DNA of 64,000 nt from Varroa destructor. Its lineage: Eukaryota; Arthropoda; Arachnida; Mesostigmata; Varroidae. The notes below the pieces were generated by a model, which did not search any database, was not told the DNA's origin, and saw only the letters and a list, made by a program, of their open reading frames with translations. The stretch is from positions 20,663,509 through 20,727,508 of the forward strand of contig NW_019211458.1 of assembly GCF_002443255.2 (NCBI RefSeq), written 5' to 3'. How positions within the stretch are numbered: the stretch's first letter is position 1; every line of letters starts with the position of its first letter. Of this stretch, positions 63,153-64,000 are shown piece by piece. The translations under genes were made by a program, and so were the position numbers.

Positions 63153-63216
63153 TGAGAACTGAGGGCGGAACAAGGAAGCAGGGTTATGGTGGTTCTTTAG
63201 TAGAAGCCGTCCTCAC

Positions 63217-63266
63217 CTCGGGTCTACCATCCATATGCTGTGTAAGGCTATCCAGACGTCGATCAT
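63217..63266 (-). CDS. ATP7: possible upstream exon of ATP7
   Basis: Fifty bases bounded by a good acceptor (TTTGCCTTTCCGCAG) and a GTGAGG donor join in phase, across a 58-bp intron with acceptor TTCCGCCCTCAG at 63159, to [10 protein letters not shown]. This would extend the protein N-terminally (DSLTQHMDGRPE) and require a further 5' exon. Otherwise translation starts at ATG 63152, which has an in-frame stop 18 codons upstream in unspliced sequence. Confidence 0.45.
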
Positions 63267-63759
63267 CTGCGGAAAGGCAAACAGATGAAGACTTGATAGG
63301 TTGACTCTTAACAAAGACTAATATAAACGAAAAAGCAGGACAACAAGTAAGAGACATATCGAGCATGACCAAAAGTATTGCAAACTCGTTGAAAATAGAG
63401 TGGTACTACTGGTAAATAAATTACTACATATATTGACAAGTGTGCCGAAAGTTGCATTTTCTAAAATGTCGTAGTAAGATTCCACAGATGGTGTGCCAGG
63501 TGTGCCTGCTCTCTCACAGACGTAGCTGCGAACGCAACTACAAGCTTTGTTCAAATGACCTCTGTTTAGAAACTCTCGCAGTACCACTGCAATCGGTCAC
63601 AGGAAATTTCGACGTTTCGCTTATTCTTTGTAAATAGTCTGCTTTAATATCTGAGTTCGGGGCCTCTCTATAGGCCTACAGTACGAACGGACCTTTAAAG
63701 TCGATTTACTTACGTGCAAAAATTTGTAGACAATTAAAATTTCGTTTTGCTTATTTCAG

Positions 63760-64000
63760 TTTTGGCCTCCGTCGAACCCCAACTGCCATGCCTACCAATC
63801 TGCAAGAAGTTTGCCAGTTACACTGACAATCAGCTGTGCTTATCGAAGGTAGTTATAGAAAAGCCACAACGTGGATTTGGGCCTGTCGTCAATGGTGACC
63901 CTTCAGCCTCTAGTATATTAACCGTGTACCACGAACAAGTAGCCATAAGTCAGTCCGCAAAAGCGCCGCTATTAACAAGACGATCCGGAATCGGGCGATA
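63760..64000 (+). CDS. candidate exon of a divergent gene, cut by window end
   Basis: After an acceptor (TTTTGCTTATTTCAG) one plus-strand frame stays open for 79 codons to the end of the window, with VEPQLPCLPICKKFAS and NQLCLSK; other frames are closed. It points away from ATP7 and could be the next gene. Not recognised; the length is within reach of chance. Confidence 0.22.

Overview
This is a window of a eukaryotic nuclear genome, most likely an arthropod and quite possibly a parasitiform mite. The reasons are split genes with GT..AG introns from about 58 bp to several kb, AT-rich spacers with (TG)n, (TA)n and (TAA)n microsatellites, a decayed mariner transposon, and animal-type genes with no operon structure. 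A run of exactly 100 N at 11579-11678 shows that it comes from a scaffolded draft assembly. The species cannot be named from the sequence alone.

Four features are anchored by recognisable protein homology. (1) A decayed mariner transposase lies at about 4.2-4.9 kb (-). (2) A split gene for a CRAL-TRIO (Sec14-like) lipid-binding protein of the MOSPD2 kind runs from about 30.6 to 24.7 kb (-); six exons join in phase. (3) NSUN6, a tRNA cytosine-C5 methyltransferase with a PUA domain, is at 52.4-53.8 kb (+), essentially in one coding exon. (4) ATP7, the copper-transporting P1B ATPase, runs from about 63.2 to 56.3 kb (-); I assembled 14 coding exons into a continuous 1195-residue frame. NSUN6 and ATP7 converge, with about 2.5 kb between them.

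The other roughly 45 kb has no gene I can name. At about 40% GC, open frames of 60-150 codons are expected by chance in this much DNA, so most of them mean nothing. I list only those that also have good splice signals in matching phase, a start plus signal peptide, or several in-phase neighbours, and I give them low confidence (0.15-0.3). They lie at 3.5-4.1, 13.5, 14.9-16.2, 18.7-20.9, 28.0-28.4, 33.3-35.4, 35.7, 37.7, 47.0-47.5, 49.6, 55.5 and 63.8 kb. Several GC-rich islands (8.3-8.9, 9.8-10.6, 38.6-40.1 kb) look like promoter or 5'-exon territory.

The recognised genes are unrelated housekeeping functions: copper export, tRNA methylation and lipid or membrane-contact biology. I see no cluster or defence-type system. 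The best leads are structural. The membrane-proximal metal-binding domain of ATP7 has lost its CxxC. ATP7 has two possible C termini set by a stop codon that coincides with a splice donor. The CRAL-TRIO gene lacks a visible MSP domain and may host other transcription units in its introns. A possible homopolymer frameshift lies at 18.93 kb.
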